Assembly: GCF_002105755.1 (NCBI RefSeq) | Contig: NZ_CP020821.1 | Span: 3,658,001-3,722,000, forward strand | Length of the DNA: 64,000 nt | Direction: 5' to 3' | DNA from: Mycobacterium colombiense CECT 3035 | GTDB taxonomy: Bacteria > Actinomycetota > Actinomycetes > Mycobacteriales > Mycobacteriaceae | Shown here: piece by piece, positions 60,786-64,000 of the stretch | Position numbering within the stretch: the stretch's first letter is position 1 | How the letters are laid out: every line of letters begins with the position of its first letter | Position numbers and translations under genes: made by a program | The notes under the pieces: model-generated | Told to the model about the DNA's origin: nothing | The model's input: only the letters and a program-made list of their open reading frames with translations | Databases searched by the model: none

Positions 60786-61485
60786 CTCGGTGGTGCGGAT
60801 CGGGCTGGTGCTGCCCGACGTGATGGGCACCTACGGCGACGGCGGCAACGCCCTGGTGCTGCGGCAGCGACTCCGGTTGCGCGGCATCGCCGCCGAGATC
60901 GTCGAGATCACGCTGGCCGACCCGGTGCCCGAGTCGCTGGACGTCTACACGCTGGGCGGGGCCGAGGACTACGCGCAGCGGCTGGCCACCCGGCACCTGA
61001 TCAAGCACCCGGGCCTGCAGCGCGCCGCCGAACGGGGGGCGCCGGTGCTCGCGATCTGCGCGGCCGTGCAGGTGCTCGGGCACTGGTATGAGACGTCGGC
61101 CGGGGAACGCGTCGACGGCGTGGGCATGCTCGACGCGACGACGTCACCGCAAGAGGCGCGCACCATCGGCGAGCTGGTAACCAAGCCGCTGCTGGCCGGT
61201 CTGACCGAGCGCCTCACCGGTTTCGAGAACCACCGCGGCGGCACCGTGCTGGGGCCGGCGGCGTCGCCGCTGGGCGCGGTGGCCAAGGGCGCGGGCAACC
61301 GGCGCGGCGACGGCTTCGACGGCGTGGTGCAGGGCAGCGTGATCGCGACCTACATGCACGGGCCGTGCCTGGCCCGCAACCCGCAACTGGCCGACCTGCT
61401 GCTGGGCACCGTGGTCGGTGAGCTGCCGCCGCTGCCGATGCCTGAAGTGGACCTGCTGCGCCGCGAGCGGCTGGCGGCGCGCTAG
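60778..61485 (+). CDS. gatD: GatD, glutamine amidotransferase subunit of lipid II isoglutaminyl synthase
   Basis: A 235-residue class I (CobB/CobQ-type) glutaminase. The nucleophile Cys is in VLAICAAVQVLG and the catalytic His in IATYMHGPCLARN. It provides ammonia to MurT. The ATG lies within the 3' end of murT, as expected for two subunits of one complex. Confidence 0.93.
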   Translation: MADSVVRIGLVLPDVMGTYGDGGNALVLRQRLRLRGIAAEIVEITLADPVPESLDVYTLGGAEDYAQRLATRHLIKHPGLQRAAERGAPVLAICAAVQVLGHWYETSAGERVDGVGMLDATTSPQEARTIGELVTKPLLAGLTERLTGFENHRGGTVLGPAASPLGAVAKGAGNRRGDGFDGVVQGSVIATYMHGPCLARNPQLADLLLGTVVGELPPLPMPEVDLLRRERLAAR

Positions 61486-61498
61486 GGAGGTTGGCGAA

Positions 61499-61920
61499 AT
61501 GACGAAGATCAGCCCGAGACTGGCCGCCGGCGCCGCACTGGTCGCCGCGTTCCTCGCGTCGTCGGCGCCGGCGCGCGCCAACCCCGACGTCCCGATGGGC
61601 CGGTACACCGTGCTCTACACCGATAGCGACAAGGCGACCGCGTGGGTGTTCGCGCCGTGCGGGTCCGACTGCACGCTGGCGACCTCGCAGGACGGCGGGA
61701 CGTTCGTCATCAGCTGGGAGTTCCACCTCGCGGACGGGCGGTGGAGCCACAGCGGCCCCGCCCAGGCGCCGTGCGCGAACGGTGCCTCGGCCCCGCGACC
61801 GTCGACTACAGCTTCGACGCGGTGTCGCTTGCCGGCGAGGGCCGGACGACGATGACGGACGGGTGCGGCGGGGCGCCGGGCACGACCGTCACCAGAGCGT
61901 TCCAGCTGACTAAGGGCTGA
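61499..61920 (+). CDS. Small exported protein (frame broken once)
   Basis: A secreted protein with a signal peptide (LAAGAALVAAFLASSAPARA), then a beta-rich part (MGRYTVLYTDSDKATAW, APCGSDCTLATSQDGG). The last third is in another frame (ATVDYSFDAVSLAGEG to AFQLTKG). One base added in the C run at 61791-61794 joins them into 140 residues. Cys pairs suggest disulfides. Similar small exported proteins occur widely in mycobacteria; the role is unknown. It starts 13 bp after gatD with GGGAGG upstream, so it may belong to the murT-gatD transcript. Confidence 0.75.
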
Positions 61921-61927
61921 ACAGGCC

Positions 61928-62539
61928 TCAGACCATCGCCCGGCGGCCGGCCAGGGCGCGGCCGAGTGTGAGTTCGTCGGCGAACTCCAGGTCCCCGCCC
62001 ATCGGCAGCCCGGACGCGATCCGCGTCACGGTCAGGCCGGGGATATCACGTAGCATCCGGACCAGGTAGGTGGCCGTCGCCTCGCCCTCGGTGTTCGGGT
62101 CGGTGGCGATGATCACCTCGGTGATGTCGACGTCGTCGACCCGCTCCCCGATCCGGGTCAGCAGCTCGCGGATCCGCAGCTGATCGGGCCCCACGCCGGA
62201 CAACGGGTCGAGCGCACCGCCCAGCACGTGGTAGCGGCCGCGGAATTCGCGGGTGCGTTCGACGGCCTGGACGTCCTTGGGCTCCTCGACGACGCACACC
62301 TGCGAACCGTCCCGCCGGGGATCGGCGCAGATCCGGCACCGCTCGTTGTCGGAGACGTTGCCGCACACCGCGCAGAACCGCACCCCGTCGCGGACCTTCG
62401 TCAGCACCGCGGTCAGCCGGTCGATGTCCTGCGGCTCCACCGACAACAGGTGAAAGGCGATGCGCTGGGCGCTTTTGGGCCCGATGCCCGGCAGCTTGCC
62501 GAGCTCGTCGATCAAATCCTGGACGGGTCCTTCGAACAT
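61928..62539 (-). CDS. recR: RecR, recombination mediator protein
   Basis: A 203-residue protein of the RecFOR pathway that helps load RecA at gaps. It has the helix-hairpin-helix start [20 protein letters not shown], a Cys4 zinc finger ([20 protein letters not shown]) and a Toprim domain ([10 protein letters not shown]). It lies 14 bp after ebfC on the same strand, the common ebfC-recR pairing. Confidence 0.96.
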   Translation of the reverse strand: MFEGPVQDLIDELGKLPGIGPKSAQRIAFHLLSVEPQDIDRLTAVLTKVRDGVRFCAVCGNVSDNERCRICADPRRDGSQVCVVEEPKDVQAVERTREFRGRYHVLGGALDPLSGVGPDQLRIRELLTRIGERVDDVDITEVIIATDPNTEGEATATYLVRMLRDIPGLTVTRIASGLPMGGDLEFADELTLGRALAGRRAMV

Positions 62540-62553
62540 GTCGGTCGCGGAGC

Positions 62554-62898
62554 CTAAAGCCCCTGCGCCGGCGCGGGAGGTTGCCCCGGCGGCGGGCCGA
62601 AGCCACCGGCCAGCGACCCCAGCCTCTCCTGGGCCATCCGGGTGACCTGCTTGGACGCGTCACCCATGGCGCCGACTATCAAATCCTGCAACGTCTCGAC
62701 GTCCGACGGGTCGACGACGGAGGGATCGATCTTCACCGCGACCACCTCGCCGCTGCCCTTCACGACGACGCTGACCAAGCCCCCACCGGCCTGACCATGC
62801 ACCTCAGCGTTCGCCAGTTGTTGCTGCGCCTCCATGAGCTTCTGCTGCATCTGCTGCGCCTGGGCCAGCAGCGCCGACATATCGCCTCCGGGTTGCAT
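62554..62898 (-). CDS. YbaB/EbfC family nucleoid-associated protein
   Basis: A 114-residue DNA-binding protein of the YbaB/EbfC family (Rv3716c-like). Typical parts are [20 protein letters not shown] and the strand [18 protein letters not shown]. The C-terminus is Pro/Gly-rich ([16 protein letters not shown]). It forms dimeric tweezers on DNA in the family. It precedes recR in an operon. Confidence 0.93.
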   Translation of the reverse strand: MQPGGDMSALLAQAQQMQQKLMEAQQQLANAEVHGQAGGGLVSVVVKGSGEVVAVKIDPSVVDPSDVETLQDLIVGAMGDASKQVTRMAQERLGSLAGGFGPPPGQPPAPAQGL

Positions 62899-62996
62899 GA
62901 CAATCCCCTCGCATCTTGGTCTCGAGTTGGTTTCGCTCGTGAGTCTCCGGCGATTCGAAACCCCCAGCGTAGACCGCGCGGCGTTAGCTTTGCGCC

Positions 62997-63758
62997 GTGG
63001 ACCTACGACTGAGCAGACGTGTCGGGATCAAACTGGCGATTGGTGCGCTCGTCGCCGCGTCGACGGCGATCATGCCGACCGCGACGGCGGTCCCCTCCAA
63101 CATCGCCGGCATGGTGGTTTTCATCGATCCGGGTCATAACGGGTCCAATGACGGCTCCATCAACCGCCAGGTGCCCACCGGCCGCGGCGGCACCAAGGAC
63201 TGTCAGACCAGCGGAACGGCGACCAACACCGGCTACCAGGAACACACGTTCACCTGGGACACCGCCCTGCGGGTGCGCGCCGAGTTGAGCGCCCTGGGAG
63301 TGCGGACCGCGCTGTCCCGCGCCAACGACAACGGGCTGGGGCCGTGCGTCGACGAACGCGCGAACGCGGCCAACGCGCTGCACCCCAATGCGATCCTGTC
63401 CATCCACGCCGACGGCGGCCCGCCGTCCGGCCGGGGATTCCACGTCAACTACTCGGCCCCGCCGCTCAACCAGGTGCAGGCGGGCCCGTCGGTGCAGTAC
63501 GCGCGGATCATGCGCGACCAGATGCAGGGCTCGGGGATCCCGCCGGCCAACTACATCGGCCAGAACGGCCTTTACGGCCGCTCGGACCTCACCGGCCTGA
63601 ACCTGGCGCAGTACCCGTCGATCCTGGTCGAGTGCGGCAACATGAAAAACCCCGCCGATTCGGCGCTGATGCAGTCGGCCGAGGGCCGGCAGAAATACGC
63701 CGACGCACTGGTCCGCGGGGTGGCGGGCTTCCTCGCCTCGCAGGGCCAGGCGCGCTAG
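62997..63758 (+). CDS. ami1: Ami1, zinc N-acetylmuramoyl-L-alanine amidase
   Basis: A 253-residue exported amidase_3 enzyme that cuts the stem peptide from peptidoglycan. A signal peptide (about 1-31) is followed by the zinc ligands: His47 in [11 protein letters not shown], Glu82 in [10 protein letters not shown] and His137 in LSIHADGG. The catalytic Glu is in [10 protein letters not shown]. Two cysteines (about 69 and 117) can pair. The GTG start is used. It matches Rv3717 in order and design. Confidence 0.93.
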   Translation: MDLRLSRRVGIKLAIGALVAASTAIMPTATAVPSNIAGMVVFIDPGHNGSNDGSINRQVPTGRGGTKDCQTSGTATNTGYQEHTFTWDTALRVRAELSALGVRTALSRANDNGLGPCVDERANAANALHPNAILSIHADGGPPSGRGFHVNYSAPPLNQVQAGPSVQYARIMRDQMQGSGIPPANYIGQNGLYGRSDLTGLNLAQYPSILVECGNMKNPADSALMQSAEGRQKYADALVRGVAGFLASQGQAR

Positions 63759-63803
63759 CTGTACTGACCACGGACGTTGGTGACGGCGTGGCGTGGTGAC
63801 ATG

Positions 63804-63867
63804 ACGAAGACCTCCGAGTGAAGTGCGAGCTGTCGAGGAACGCACTGCTCACTTCGGAGGTCTTCGT
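63804..63867. repeat. Long inverted repeat covering the ribosome site of the IS transposase
   Basis: A 14-bp perfect inverted repeat (63804-63817 and 63854-63867) extends inward through AGTGA/TCACT and AGTGCG/CGCACT, so the RNA would form a hairpin of about 25 bp. The right arm contains the ribosome-binding GGAGG (63856-63860) and the first bases of the transposase start codon. Confidence 0.72.
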
Positions 63868-64000
63868 GTCCCACCGTAATGCTCCATTGTCAGAAACCGG
63901 CCGTCTGCGGCTGGCTCGTTGTGTTGTCGAGGATGGATGGCCGCTGCGGCGTGCCGCGGAACGGTTCCAGGTGTCAGCAACGACGGCGTGGCGGTGGGCC
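63866..64000 (+). mobile_element. IS481-like transposase, 5' part (element continues past the window)
   Basis: The open frame begins GTG and reads VSHRNAPLSETGRLRLA, then RAAERFQVSATTAWRWA. This is the N-terminal helix-turn-helix of IS481-family transposases, which typically start MSHRNAPLT. Only 45 codons are inside the window, and the left inverted terminal repeat could not be placed with certainty. GGAGG lies 5 bp upstream of the start but inside a strong hairpin. Confidence 0.8.

Overview
The window is high-GC actinobacterial chromosome, almost certainly a slow-growing Mycobacterium close to the M. avium complex. The order of genes recalled from M. tuberculosis Rv3682 to Rv3717 is recognisable from end to end: ponA2, a metallophosphoesterase, a cysteine-synthase-like gene, rsfB, a YqeY-like gene, the moxR2 cluster, glpK, egtA-E, asd, ask, leuA, a dnaQ-like gene, murT-gatD, recR, ebfC and ami1. 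Species assignment is inference; no database was searched.

Layout. 1-3.6 kb: 3' part of ponA2, two enzymes and tRNA-Pro(CGG). 3.7-6.6 kb: a minus-strand operon with a DyP-type peroxidase and two companions. 6.9-10.6 kb: small stress or regulatory genes (GAF-ANTAR, membrane-anchored Mrr-like nuclease, DUF4193, UsfY-like, HAD phosphatase, DUF6328). 10.9-16.0 kb: rsfB next to a complete stressosome-type operon, rsbR-rsbS-rsbT-rsbX-rsbU, the last a large PAS/GAF/PP2C/HATPase fusion. 16.0-20.2 kb: heme-oxygenase-like diiron protein, CDGSH protein, methyltransferase, PfpI-like protein and an F420-type oxidoreductase. 20.2-30.0 kb: a selenocysteine island with a membrane formate dehydrogenase whose large subunit has an in-frame TGA and SECIS hairpin, plus selD, tRNA-Sec, selA and selB. 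A perfect 4 x 53-bp tandem repeat lies between selD and the dehydrogenase genes. 30-39 kb: YqeY-like gene, MoxR/DUF58 cluster, SpoIIM and RDD proteins, PadR regulator. 39-43 kb: glpK, glutamate-cysteine-ligase-like protein, methyltransferase. 43-48.6 kb: ergothioneine operon. 48.8-54 kb: secreted sensor-domain protein, catalase, two His/Gly/Pro-rich membrane proteins, DUF4185 protein. 54-58.5 kb: asd, ask and leuA, the last behind a Leu-codon leader peptide. 58.5-63.8 kb: exonuclease-BRCT protein, MurT/GatD, RecR, EbfC, Ami1. The right edge enters an IS481-like element.

How the genes work together. The rsb operon probably feeds environmental signals into the SigF partner-switching network through RsfB, since no sigma factor is encoded beside it. 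The sel genes exist to make the single selenoprotein seen here, formate dehydrogenase. asd/ask and leuA are divergent amino-acid biosynthesis units. MurT/GatD, PonA2 and Ami1 act on peptidoglycan.

Data quality. Seven genes (fdhA, selA, the Rv3689-like gene, the RDD gene, glpK, leuA and a small exported protein) carry nine frame breaks in total. Each is repaired by adding one base to a G or C run, so base-calling or assembly error is more likely than mass pseudogenisation.
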